Origin: Lonicera japonica
Lineage: Eukaryota > Streptophyta > Magnoliopsida > Dipsacales > Caprifoliaceae
NCBI GenBank assembly: GCA_021464415.1
Contig: CM038466.1
Coordinates: 18,973,017 to 19,037,016 of the forward strand
Reading direction: 5' to 3'
Length of the DNA stretch: 64,000 bases
This document shows, piece after piece, positions 12,390 through 23,055 of the stretch. The notes under the pieces were generated by a model. It was not told where the DNA came from. It made no database searches and worked only from the letters and a program-made list of their open reading frames with translations. Every line of letters begins with the position of its first letter. Within the stretch, counting starts at the first letter, position 1. Both the position numbers and the translations under genes were made by a program.

Positions 12390-13390
12390 AGTAAATCTAA
12401 TGCATACTTTATCTAAGAAAGGAAGATGCCTTTTGAAGACTTAGAAACCTCAACCCCTAAAAAATACTTGAGCTCGCCAAAATCTTTTATCTCAAACTCT
12501 TGAGATAGGTATTTTAGTGCTTCTCGTTCACGTGGATCATTTCTGGTGACAACTATATTATCAACATAAACAATAAGTGATGTGATCTTCCCATGACATT
12601 TCTTCAAGGGCAACGTATGATCAGAATTGTTCTATTTGTACCCGAACTTTCTCATTGCTATAGCGAATCTCCCAAACCAAGCTCTTGGAGACTATTTCAA
12701 GCCATACAAAGAGTTTCTCAATTTGCATACTTTATTTATGTGCTCCACAGGAACATCGCATCCTGGTGGAAACTCTATGTATACCTCCTCCTCTAAATCC
12801 ACATGTAAGAATGCATTCTTCACATCGAATTATTGCAGCGGCCAATCCATATTTACTGCTAAAGAGAGCAAGACACGCATATTGTTAATTTTTGCCACGG
12901 GTGAAAATGTCTCTAAATAATATATCCCATCTGTCTAGGTATAGCCTTTTACTACGAGTCTTGCTTTGAATCTTTTGATGGTTTTGTCTGCCTTATATTT
13001 CACCGTATACACCTATTTGTAACCAACACACTTTTTTCCTACTGGCAATTCAACTAAATCCCATGTACCATTCTTCCTTAGGGATTTCATCTCTTCGTCC
13101 ATTGCTGCTTTCTATTTTGAATCACCTAAGGCTTTTTACACACTGTTATGAATAAATACAGAGGATAACTGATTTATAAATGACTTATTTAAATCAGATA
13201 ACCTATCGTAAGACACATAATTGTTCATGGGATATTTGTCCGTACTAACACAATCAGGTTCATATGTTGGTTTAGGCACACCTCTATTGATTTGGTTAGG
13301 AAGTTATTTTTTTAGAGGTTCGGGAGAAAATACATGAGGATCAGAATGAGGTACTTGATATTCATATTTAGATGTATTCGAGAAAGACAA
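12390..13390 (-). pseudogene. copia reverse transcriptase, inactivated
   Basis: The clearest part is 12413-12613 on the minus strand, with SLIVYVDNIVVT in place of the YVDD catalytic motif. It is followed by LSQEFEIKDFGELKYFLGVE, a conserved copia RT phrase. Upstream the frame is broken repeatedly, but weak matches to the RT fingers and palm region continue to about 13390. Loss of the second catalytic Asp together with stops means no activity. Confidence 0.85.
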
Positions 13391-14220
13391 TTGGTTATTC
13401 ATACCAGGCGATGGCAAGCTTGAGGACTATGATGAATCCAGTGGTGAACTTGGTGGATTCAGTAGTTGTGAGGTTGGTTGTGGAGATACTTTAAATTGAA
13501 TTATCTGATCATCGTCCCCATCAACAAAATCAAAAACTTGAATTTGACTATGATACTCTCCCTGAAGTTTAACCTGACAAAAATACATACATTTTTCATG
13601 AAAAACAACATCCATCGTCTCGTATATTTTTTTAATGTGAGGATGATAACATCTATACCCTTTCTGGGAGGATGAGTAACCCACAAAAACGCATTTTAGA
13701 GCACGGGATTGTAATTTATTTTTTGGTTCTTTCGGCAAATGAACAAATGCAATGCATCCAAATACTAAAGTCAATACAACTTTGTGGAAGACGTCAAATG
13801 GTGTTTGAAAATCAAGGACCGTTGATAGAATATAGTTGATCAAATAAATTGCAGAGGCAAGTGCTTCGCCCCAATAATATGTTGAAGCATTAGCCCCGAG
13901 TAATGATGCGCGTACTACTTTTAATAAATGCATATTCTTCCTTTCTGCAACACCATTTTGCTAAGGTGTATACGTGCATGTAATTTGATGAACAATTATA
14001 TGATGCTTGAAATATTCCTGCAATTCTGTACTCATGTATTCTCTTCCATTATCACTTCGAAGCACTTTAATGGTGGCTTTATACTGTGTGCTGACCTGTT
14101 TGTAAAATCTCTGAAACAATGAACTTACTTCATTTTTAGACTTCATAGGACATACCCATGTCATTCTTGTGCAATCATCAATGAAAGTAACAAATTAACG
14201 AGCACCATTTAAAGACGGAG
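13391..14220 (-). pseudogene. copia integrase catalytic core, 3' half of split domain
   Basis: Minus-strand pieces at 13427-13933 and 13961-14164 contain TFIDDCTRMTWV with its first Asp (just upstream, beyond a stop), SDNGREY with the second Asp, and a VAERKN segment with the Glu. These make up the DDE triad of copia integrase. In-frame stops replace a Tyr before FVTFIDD and a Gln before NGVAER. The segment STVLDFQTPFDVFH and the KCVFVGYSSSQKGYRCYHP stretch are typical of the end of copia integrase. The core is separated from its HHCC domain by the solo LTR. Confidence 0.9.
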
Positions 14221-16409
14221 TGTTATACTCAGTGTTTTAAACTTTTGAAGATTTTAATTTAAAACCTTAAAATTTGTATTGAGGACTAACTTTTACCTCG
14301 ATTACTTCTAAAACCTCGAATTAAGTTTCGTATTTTTCGAGAAGTCGTTTATATTTATTATACTAATTTTGAAAAGTTTCGTCGTAATTCGAAAGTGGAA
14401 TAAGCTAGTTCGGCCTTTTTTTAATTTTTGAGAAAATTACATTTTGGTCCAAGCTGCCATTTTTTTTACAATTTGGTCCAAGCTGAAAGCACTATTTTTT
14501 TACATTTTGGTCCAGCATTGTTTTTGACGAAATTGACCGTCTTCGACTGTCTTTTTCACTCTTTTAAACACCATTCCTGGACTTTTAGACTAGAGAACAA
14601 GCACCTATACTTCTAAAGAGAGAAATGGTTATTTTGGGTGATTTCTAGTTCAAATTTAAGCATTTTGACCCGAAATCTCTAATTTCACTAGCTTTTCGCG
14701 TGGCGAATCCAATTTCGGGGTCAGTTTTCTCATTTAGTTACTGTAGGTGGTCTATTATGAGCTATATGCTTCTATCCATAGGTTAATAAGGTGGGAATTT
14801 TCCTTCATTTCTTCATTCTTTGCTTGGAAATTATTATATGAGTAGTAATACTAGATTTTCGATACCAAAATCTTACATTTCTTTGCATGCATGTGGTTTA
14901 TGCTTGATATGTATAATTTGAGCATGTTGATAATTATTATATGAATTGTTGATGATGGAATTAAAAGCTGATCGTAGTGCATGTCGGTATTCATGGGTTA
15001 TTTTGAGATTTTGGTACCAAAATCGCTAGAAATGCCGCTTACATGTTTAATAATAGAATTTTTATCAAAATTTATCAAATTTCATAATGTTTGTCATCTT
15101 AAAATCATAATTAAGTTTAAGGTTAAACATGCATGAGGCGTTCGATAAGGTTATTAGCGGGTCTAGTATTACTTCTCTCACTAGTTTTGCTAAATTATAG
15201 AAATTGAGAAATTTTAACCAAGACAAGTAAAATTCATGAAAAAAATTAAAAATTTGGATTATGTTTTATTATTATTGATAATTTTATTATTGACCCTTTT
15301 CGGTATAATAACATGATTATAAAAGAAAAGTACTATTCTATTAAACTTTAGTGTTAAATTGGCAAATTGTGTAATTAATCCAAGAATTGTACTATAGGTA
15401 AACTTTATAATTATTCAAGCATGTGATAACACATTATCTAGTGGGTAACATTATTAAGATCACATGGGATACACTTGTTGATTTCATAAATATTTTCTTG
15501 AGTACAACTACTACCTAATGGTTTGTTGATTATATTGATATTGTTGGAACCGGATAAATACCGATATAGAAATACTTGAATTATGTTATTGCATAGACCC
15601 ATGGTAAAGATGGGGTGCCAAAAATATGGTTACCAGTGCACAGGCCCACGGTAAGATGGGTGCGTTTATGAGCGTATTATTCCGTCTAGTACCGGTATTA
15701 AGTAGAGGAGGAGGAGGTGGTGGATGGACGTTTATACAATTATCGTGTATGTTACACGTGGATAATGATTAAAATATATTGCGGTATAATAAATGAATTT
15801 TTCTTATTAATTAATGTAATCTTGAAAATTCTTATTAATGAATTTAAAGTAAATAAAAAATTTCTTATATTGTGATATGTTCATGCATTGCATATCCTTT
15901 TCCCTATAGTTCCCACCGGGCCAGTCGTGGCTCATTCCCTCATTTTTCTTTTAGGTACACCTCGTGTTTTGGGTAAAGGTCGTGGTTCAGGTCAGAGTTC
16001 ATCTTAGAGTCTTCTCTGATACCTCTATGGATTTAGTTGTCATTTTATCTTAATTCATGGTACTTGTAATATTGAATTTAGTTTAGGTACTTTGTACTAC
16101 CTATGGATGTAGTAATTCATATCATTGTCGGACTTGGATTAGTGTTTAGATTTTAGCCTGTTGAAAAGTTATACTTGGATTGTTGTAGTAGACTATTTTG
16201 TATTTGGATTCGAATCTAGTTGAGAAGTATTCTATGTAATCGTTATGTTTGTCAACATGATGATTTTCTTCGTGTTACGAACACTTCATGCCGAATTTTC
16301 GTTGGATTTCTCTACCTTTGGTTAAATCATCGATTATACACTTTTATTTATCTGCTGTTAATTAGATACAGCATCCGTTAACACCTGCTTAATTAGGCAG
16401 GTTATTACA
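14221..16409. mobile_element. solo LTR nested in the copia integrase (Ty3/gypsy chromovirus-type ends)
   Basis: A 2189-bp segment beginning TGTTATACTC and ending GGTTATTACA, so it has TG...CA termini. It is flanked by a perfect 5-bp duplication CGGAG (14216-14220 and 16410-16414). It separates the copia integrase zinc domain from its catalytic core. No gag-pol is present inside, so this is a single LTR left by recombination. Large LTRs starting TGT and ending TTACA are usual for Tekay/Del-type chromoviruses; that assignment is inference. A tandem phrase TTTGGTCCAAGCTG occurs near 14445-14500. Confidence 0.88.
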
Positions 16410-16720
16410 CGGAGTATGAGAAGGCCCCCCATACATCAGAGTGGATTATCATGAAAGGAACTGGACATTTATTAAATGATGATGGAAATGAGGTACGATA
16501 GCTCTTTACAAGTTCACAAGTTTGACAACGAAAATTAGAGACTTCGACATTCCTAAAAGTTTTAGGAAATAATCTTTTTAAATAACTAAATGATGCATGA
16601 CCTAATCGGCGATGCCACAGCCAAATCTCCTTCTTAGCCTTTTTTTTTCTGAAGTCACGTAACTTTGCAAAGCTTGATGTAACTGATTCGTGCCCTTCAG
16701 TGCCAAATTCAAATAGTACA
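16410..16720 (-). pseudogene. copia pre-integrase HHCC zinc domain, 5' half of split integrase
   Basis: The minus strand just upstream of the solo LTR reads LWHRRLGHASFSYLK, then NFRCQTCELVKSYR, then IHSDVWG. These are the HHCC zinc-binding and start-of-core phrases of copia integrase. The reading breaks at the CGGAG insertion site. Confidence 0.88.
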
Positions 16721-16770
16721 AGTTTCTTCGCCTAACACCGTAACCAATTCTTTTTCTCGTATGAATATCC

Positions 16771-17960
16771 TTAAAGACACAGTAAGAAGGCCAAAAAAAA
16801 GGTACAATTTAAAAAAATTGTAATTTGAGCAACGGACAATAAATTATTTTTTAGTGAGGGGACTACGAGTGTTAAATTTAAATTTAGGGAATTTGATAAA
16901 TAAACGAACCCTTCCCCGATAACAGGGATTGTATCACCATTAGCTATGGAAATAAATTTTTTTGATGAGGGGGTTAAAGAGGTGACATGTTTATAATCGA
17001 ATATCATATGATCTGTAGCACTAGAATCAATTATCCATATATCATTCAAAACAAATGCAGATTTAAATGCCTTACCAGGTGTCCTAGTGGTTGTAAACAA
17101 TCCCGAATCCTTTTTAACATCAAGTTAATTTGAACGCTGACTCCAAGAACAATCCCACCAGTCTAGATAACCAATTACTTCATAACATCCCTTCTTTGAA
17201 TGTTCGGTTTGTCCACACACTGAACAAGGTGAACATTTTGAATTCCTGTAATGATTTTAAAATTGTAAGGCCATCAACTTGATTTTTGTGATTCTGCCAA
17301 TTTAAAATTTTTCGGGATCGATCTTCATCGTTTGAGTTAAACAGATTTTGTGAGATGTGGTTGCACAGCATTATGAGGTTTTAAAACTGGGAAATCGAGA
17401 TCAATTCTGCCATTGTGAGGTTTTAAAACTGGGAAATCGAGATCAATTCTGGGAAAACTGATGTTGCAATTGTGTTCAGAAGGAAAAAAAGTCAACTGAC
17501 GCTGAGGTGGTACTAATGATATGGCAGACAACTGTGACTGATGATGTGTATGTCAACAATGACGTGGCACTGACATGTGGAAATGTAGCGATGTGGCGCT
17601 TGTTGATTCTTTAAGTCAAAATAAAATTATGTAGCTGCTTGGTTTTGAAACCGAGTTTAGGCTATGAATAATTGCTCCTTGTACCATCGAGGCTGGCACT
17701 CATTTGTTGATGTTTCTACCCCTTCTTTGTTTTAACCAGATTGCTTGCGTGAGATCTGGGCACTTTGCACGAGAAATATGAAAAGATTTATGCCCAAACT
17801 TAGGGCAACGCGTGTGGGCGCGTGTGAGATCCAATGGGGATGCTTCAAACGGGATTTTAATCGTCTTTTTGAGATGAAGGTTGTGGTATGGTTTTTGTGC
17901 ATGTTTGAGGTCATATGTGGATGGACGAAAGGTAAAACATATCTTACAACGATAGTTTTG
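16771..17960 (-). pseudogene. copia gag end, zinc knuckle and protease
   Basis: On the minus strand a CX2CX4HX4C zinc knuckle (CSVCGQTEHSKKGC) is readable near 17173-17220. It is followed by the aspartic protease with DIWIIDSSATDHM, where the normal active-site DSG has become DSS, then ANGDTIPVIGEG and LKNNLLSVAQ. Upstream gag is short and degraded. A 39-bp tandem duplication at about 17362-17447 repeats the peptide RIDLDFPVLKPHN. Stops and frame changes disable it. Confidence 0.85.
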
Positions 17961-18239
17961 GTTTGTATTGGGTCATAGGAGGTTTAATGGTGTTTTATGG
18001 TTTTGGTTTAATGGCTGGTGGTTGGTGATTTGACGTGGTGTGATGGCTGTGTGGTAAGGACTAAGTTGTGAGGAATATTTATCCCTCTGATACCATGTTG
18101 AAGTTTAGAGAGAGATATGAGAATTATTTGTTAATTATAAATTAATACAAAGAGACCCTATTTATAGGGTTATGAAAAAGGGGAAAAAAAGAAACATAAT
18201 ATAATAAGGGAGCTTAATTAATTATAATATATTCTAATA

Positions 18240-18412
18240 TAAACAAACATGACACATAACATTATAAACTCCTATTATTTTAATGGAACAAAAATATGAC
18301 CCATTTAAACACGCGCAATACAACATTACATACATCACTGCAATATTTTATTTTTAATAAAAACACTTTAATATGACTAAAAAAAATCTATAATTTAGAC
18401 ACAAGAAGATAG
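18240..18412. repeat. duplicated unit around copy B (right part, after the copia insertion)
   Basis: Begins AAACAAACATGACA, matching AAACAAACATGACA near 22842, and ends with GACACAAGAAGA, matching AACACAAGAAGA near 23040. It therefore completes the copy B unit interrupted by copia. Confidence 0.7.
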
Positions 18413-18433
18413 GTTTTTAAGAAGTCTTGTAAA

Positions 18434-18990
18434 TTGCCAAAGAGGCTACAGATTGAGGCACCGGGATACATCAAGGCTTATGATTCCGTCAATTTGGTTG
18501 GGTTCGTGGAGGTTCCTACTCCTTTCATGTCTTGGATTCCTCCTTTGCCCAAGTGGACTAAGATTAATTGCCACGCTTCTTTGGTATCGGGCCAGCCAAG
18601 TGTGAGTATTGGTTGTCGTTGCTGTGATAGCTCAAGATCTTTATTTATAGCTGCTTCTCTGTTTAAATATAAATTCTCTTCAATTATATTTAACTGTCTG
18701 CGTGGCTTTCGTTGGCGGTGAAGTGGGGGGGGGGGGGTGTTTGCGTGTTGTGTTAGAGAGAATAACTCCAAGAATGCAATTGATTTGATCCTTGAATCTC
18801 GTAGTTGTTTGAATGAGTTTGACTATGTCCTAGATGATATCAGGGAGCTCTCTTAGTGTTTAGAGAAGGTTTTTACCTTTATTCCTCGAGCCAATAGTGG
18901 TGTAGCGCACTGGTTGGCTCATTATGCTATTAATTCACTTTCATCAAAGAGTTGTGACTCCTTGCTCCTAGAATGGATTGTGAATCTTAT
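18434..18990 (+). pseudogene. RNase H domain fragment of a non-LTR (LINE-type) element
   Basis: Plus-strand readings give FMSWIPPLPKWTKINCHASL, matching the W-P-P-x-G-W-x-K-x-N entry of plant LINE-associated RNase H domains. Later, after stops and a 12-G run (about 18725-18736), comes FIPRANSGVAHWLAHYA, the domain's C-terminal signature. Key Asp residues are absent and frames are broken. No reverse transcriptase is attached. Confidence 0.7.
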
Positions 18991-20371
18991 ATCTATCAGT
19001 TTTAATAGTAAATCTTAATCATGCAAAAAAATAAAACGCAAAAAGACTTGATTAATTAACTTGATATAATTCCAATTTCATTTCAAAAATTTTCTTTCAT
19101 AAATTTTTTTACACATTATTTTATAGTCACAGCTCTTTTTGTTTTATAGATCTTCGTGACTCAATTACAAATTTACAAATTTTGTTAAATTAAGATTTTT
19201 TTAATTTAAAGTTACTATAATTTCCATTTTATAAAACAATTGATGAGAGAGTCATATGATATAAGATAGTGATGGATTCAAGATTTTAATTAAGGTGAGA
19301 CAAAAAGTAAAAGTAATAATTTTTTTGAGCTTGGAAGGCAAAAACAAAATGTTGACCTTTGTTTTTCCACCATGACAAAGAACTGCGCGCATGTAGTAGT
19401 AATTACAAAGAATTTTTATTAGCATGAAATATTGTAGTAACAATAATATTAAAAGTACAAACAATGTACCAAAAATCTAGTAGAGGAAAAAAGAAGAATC
19501 TGCTTGGTGTTTATTTTGAATAGTGTTTAATATGGCATTTTAACCTTAAATCTAATCTAATGACTCAACTTCACTAATCTAATTTCATGGAACTAGGGAC
19601 AGGGCTAAGAATAGGCTTTTAAAGGGGCAAAAAAATTATCACTCTATATTCTTAAAAAGTTTTTCTCCTGATATTTAAGATACCTTACCAATGTTTAGTT
19701 TATACATGAATTCTTTTTTTTCAGGAATGTTGAATTATCACTCTATATTTAGTTCAAACAAGAATAGGAGTAAAATAAGTGTGAATTGCCAAAATATTCT
19801 TCATTTTATAAAATTAAAAAATAAGTCGTAACAATTTTACAAAGGTGAAAATTTGTTTTTAATTAAGAATTATGAAAAGTCATTGTATGTATTTAATAAT
19901 AATAATAATAATATTAAAAAAGGAGTTCAATAACAAAAAAATACTTTTTGTTCCTTTTAAAAAAATATAAATGAACAAAAAAAGGTTATCTTGGTAAGTA
20001 GAAGAAATATTTTAGTCTTCAGAAGGAATCTTAAAAGAAAATTTAAAAGAGAATATGTAGAGTAATTATCTATTTCCATCTATTTAAGAGAAATAGTTTT
20101 AAAAGAATACTCCATTCTTAAAATGATGCATTCATAACTCAAAATTCAAACCAAATATGAAACTTCTTTTAAAATGGAATGTAGCATTCCAGAAATGATT
20201 GAAAACTCGAATCTAACAAGCCCGAAGGGAATGACCCACACTATTAAGTAAGATAACTGTGTGCGGATGGTGAAACTAAAGCCTATTAGTAAAAGGAAAT
20301 TCATATTTCCTTATCCTCCTTGAACGAAGACGAAAACACTGATCTCTACAAGAATTACGAAGGGAAAATAC
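18991..20371. other. AT-rich intergenic DNA
   Basis: No gene recognised. There is a short AAT microsatellite near 19892-19912. A less AT-rich patch at 20215-20365 has no frame I recognise. Confidence 0.5.
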
Positions 20372-20893
20372 CAGGGGCGGAGCCAAGAGTCGGCTAGGAC
20401 GGGCTTTAGCCCATCCCAAAAAAAAATAAAAATTTAATAATAAAATTATATGTATAATAATATAGGAGTTTTTGTGCGAAAAATTAAAATTTAAAGTTTA
20501 TTAAAGTAATAAATTAAAATCTTTAGAAAGTAAGTGTAGGTTGAAAATGCTTGCTAAAGACATTGATTTGGATTTACTCATAAATGATTTTGATTCACAA
20601 AAGGATCGTTAGGTTCAACTTCATTAGTTTATATAATGTATTTTTTTTTGTCTCGTGTGACTATATATAGCAAAAAACACGTTTGTCTATTTTAAATCTC
20701 TAATTATGATATGCTATTATATAAGTGTTTAGTATTTGCATTTGTTTCATTCAAATAAATACTTATTTTTTATTGTTTTTAAGTCAATATTTGATAAATA
20801 TTTTAAAATAACCCCTAAATTTTTATTGGGGCAACCCCCACATATTTCTTTTTAGCCTAGCCCGTCTCATGAAAAAATCCTGGCTACGCACTG
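20372..20893. mobile_element. hAT-like non-autonomous element immediately upstream of the SKP1-like gene
   Basis: The left end CAGGGGCGGAGCCAAG is mirrored at the right by CCTGGCTACGCACTG. Flanks GAAAATAC and GAAATACC form a near-perfect 8-bp duplication. A second inverted pair lies just inside (GGGCTTTAGCCCATCCC and TAGCCTAGCCCGTC). No transposase, 522 bp. Ends of the CAGGGGCGGAGCC type are common in plant hAT-derived elements. Confidence 0.7.
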
Positions 20894-20914
20894 GAAATAC
20901 CTATTACACATCTC

Positions 20915-20922
20915 TATATATA
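20915..20922 (+). promoter_or_regulatory. TATA box of the SKP1-like gene
   Basis: TATATATA sits 124 bases upstream of the first ATG and only about 20 bases downstream of the hAT-like element. A 13-base poly-C run follows at 20934-20946, in the likely leader. Confidence 0.5.
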
Positions 20923-21038
20923 CTCAATCAGCACCCCCCCCCCCCCACACCCCACCAAAATCACCCAAATCAAATCTTTGCAACTCAAACTTTGGAAGCG
21001 AAGAAGATTTTCTCACTCAAAAGTTCCGTTTTCGAAAC

Positions 21039-21502
21039 ATGTTATCCTTATTGAAGAAGAATTTGGCGCAGGAGCAGGTAGTGGAGGGAAAGAAGAAATT
21101 CGTGACGTTAAAGAGCTCTGATGAACAAGAATTCATAGTTGAAGAGTCGTTGCGGTCCAATCTGATATGATAAAGAACATTATCGAAGACTGTGGATTCA
21201 ATTTGATTCCTCTGCCCAACGGCAAGACCTTGTATAAGGTTATGCAGTACTGCACCAAACATACTACTAACTATGACGATGATGAATTCCTAGACGTGGA
21301 CCAGTCGATTCTTTATGATCTGTTAATGGCTGCTAATTATCTCAGCATCAAGGACTTACTGGAGAAAATATGCAAGAAGGTTGCCAGTATGATCGAAGGA
21401 AAGTCTGTCGAAGAGATTCGCAAAACATTTGAAATCGAGAACGATTTCGAACCCGAGCAAGAGAAAGAAATCCAATCTGAGAATCCTTGGGCTTTTGAGT
21501 AA
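21039..21502 (+). pseudogene. SKP1-like (ASK family) gene with a one-base frameshift
   Basis: SKP1 links F-box proteins to cullin-1 in SCF ubiquitin ligases. From the ATG at 21039 the frame reads MLSLLKKNLAQEQVVEG, then KKFVTLKSSDEQEFIVEESL and soon stops. The family sequence continues one frame away from about 21155 as VQSDMIKNIIEDCGF, IPLPNGKTLYKVMQY and LYDLLMAANYLSIKDLLE. It then runs through VEEIRKTFEIENDFEPEQEK to the terminal ENPWAFE. Restoring register needs one extra base near 21154. Apart from this single lesion, the BTB/POZ-like fold and the C-terminal F-box-binding helices are complete and uninterrupted by introns. This points to a recent lesion, a sequencing error, or a young pseudogene. 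I favour a recently disabled divergent ASK-type paralogue. Confidence 0.88.
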
Positions 21503-21915
21503 TATAATTTAGCGAGGGTAGATTTTGTTTTTATTATTGAGTTGTGGTGAATATTTATTTTTCGTAGTGGTTAATATAATTTAATTTTAGTTAATTCAGT
21601 TTTGAATTAGATATTTACTGATTTTCCTCGCATTTAATCAGTACACCGATTACTCAAATGTATATCATATACTTCTCACAGTTTTTAAATTATATTTCTC
21701 CTCTAGTCGAATTTCCAACGCATCAAGTAATAAATGTACAAAAATTAATACACTAAATATTAATAAACATTAGATTGAAAAGAAAACAATAATATTTGAA
21801 ATCAAACTATAGCTGCATGCTGTACTAAGAAAGCAATTACAAGTTGTGTGCACCAAATTAGTGTACACATTCTGAAGCTTGCCCCCAAAGCTTTAATGGC
21901 GATAACGAAATTAAA

Positions 21916-22308
21916 CTAATAACCTAATTCATGAGAAACCATCAAAGTCTTGTAAATTTCGAGAATCAACCTATTATTAAAGTCATTTGTAGAATAAGCA
22001 GCTTTAACTTGGCGAGCCTTTGGAATTCTTTTCCCGACCAAAGCATTCCCATTATTCCCCGCTAAATTCACCATCATGTTAACATACGCATTCTTAAACT
22101 TTCTCCAAATTTTTAGTGGCGATAAAATTACCAACTTCAAACGCAGTTTTGGTACTAATTTAACCCCCAATAAAGTTTTTGAGTTGCCTCCAATTCTGAT
22201 GGTCTTCACGTTCTTTCGGTTTTTGATTGCGCCACCAATTCGCTGGTATCTGCTTCTCCTATATTTCTTCCTTGAGCTGCCATTGAAAAGGTTTGAGAGT
22301 ATTTCCAT
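21916..22308 (-). CDS. array copy C: uncharacterised small basic plant protein, 130 aa
   Basis: Starts MEILSNLFNGSSRKKYRR. It shows the family blocks in order: RYQRIGG (about 20-26), KTIRIGG (about 35-41), KLVPKLRLK (about 50-58), SPLKIWRKFKNAYVNMM with NLAG (about 62-82), KRIPKARQV (about 91-99) and a C-terminal FNNRLILEIYKTL. The frame extends upstream to 22428, but family alignment puts the start at 22308. The tryptophan-basic motif WRIK of copies D-F is replaced by LLGVK. No signal peptide or membrane segment is seen. I do not recognise a named function; the basic N-terminal third suggests nucleic-acid or phospholipid contact, which is speculation. A plausible TATA box (minus-strand CATATAAAAAG) lies near 22410-22420. 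Confidence 0.8.
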   Translation of the reverse strand: MEILSNLFNGSSRKKYRRSRYQRIGGAIKNRKNVKTIRIGGNSKTLLGVKLVPKLRLKLVILSPLKIWRKFKNAYVNMMVNLAGNNGNALVGKRIPKARQVKAAYSTNDFNNRLILEIYKTLMVSHELGY

Positions 22309-22705
22309 TTCTATGTATCTGCTAATGTGTGTATGTATCTTTGTCTGAGTATGAGCGTGTGTTTGTGACACAGAGAGAGAATGTAGTAATTCAGTTCTCT
22401 CTGTCGGTCTTTTTATATGACAATGCAAATGGCCGGTTAAGGGAGTGACCTATATATGTTTGAAGAACGTGATCGGTGGGATATATATTTAATTAATAAA
22501 AAAATATGGAACAATTATTGGGCCTTTGTTCAACAAAAGGCAGTAGTAATACATATACATTATATATTTAGAAGTATTATATATATATTATGTACAGAAT
22601 TTGGGAATGCTATAAATATGGCCATATGGGGAACATACCATCAAAATTGTCATGTTCCTGGAAACCGAATTCGTCAGATTAAATATTCATATAATAGATA
22701 AATCT

Positions 22706-22721
22706 AGTCAACGAAGACGTG
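22706..22721 (-). promoter_or_regulatory. shared array motif with W-box, upstream of copy C
   Basis: The minus strand reads CACGTCTTCGTTGACT, about 400 bp upstream of the copy C start. It includes the TTGACT core, here with an overlapping CACGTC. Confidence 0.6.
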
Positions 22722-23055
22722 AAATCATGAAAAATTGTTCAAATTTTGGTTGTTTTTATTTTTAGCGCGGTGCTGGGTTAGGACCTGCAAAAAGTGAGGT
22801 TTAATTATGTGTTTGATTCAGATACCAAAAATTCTGCAAAACAAACATGACATAAAGTAGTGCTACTTTTATGAAACCCGAGTTGTATTTTTTTTTTAGT
22901 ACAAGCCATCATAAATATAGTTGTTGGTCATAACGAAGATCTTTTACTACTTGATCTATGCCACCAATTGTAGAATTATAATTTTCAAATTCTAATAAAC
23001 ACGTTTTAATATAAGTACAATCAAAATTTTGTATAATTTAAACACAAGAAGACAT

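Larger units (their letters stand above)
11451..18239 (-). mobile_element. degenerate full-length Ty1/copia retrotransposon, itself interrupted by a solo LTR
   Basis: The element lies on the minus strand. Its 3' LTR is 11451-11593 (143 bp, TGTTGAAG...ATAACA) and its 5' LTR is 18096-18239 (144 bp). Roughly a dozen differences separate the two LTRs. Just inside the 5' LTR the minus strand reads TGGTATCAGAGG (18084-18095), the initiator-Met tRNA primer-binding site. Just inside the 3' LTR a polypurine tract (ATTGAGGGGAAG) lies at about 11594-11605. Removing the nested 2.2-kb LTR leaves about 4.6 kb, in the normal range for copia. Domain order gag, protease, integrase, RT, RNase H is preserved but riddled with stops. 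I see no clean flanking target-site duplication. Confidence 0.93.
21525..23055. repeat. duplicated unit around copy C
   Basis: Counterpart of 10275-11450 plus 18240-18412. It starts just after the SKP1-like stop codon and includes copy C with its promoter and upstream DNA. It is uninterrupted here, which is how the copia insertion in the other unit can be recognised. Confidence 0.78.

Noticed and set aside
20215..20365. Possible organelle-derived insertion
   Set aside because: Composition differs from the surroundings, but I cannot identify a plastid or mitochondrial gene in it. A BLASTN search against organelle genomes would decide.
22309..22428. 40-codon N-terminal extension of copy C
   Set aside because: The extension is low-complexity His/Thr/Ser sequence from a repeat-rich leader, and the other copies start at the MEILSNPF-type methionine.
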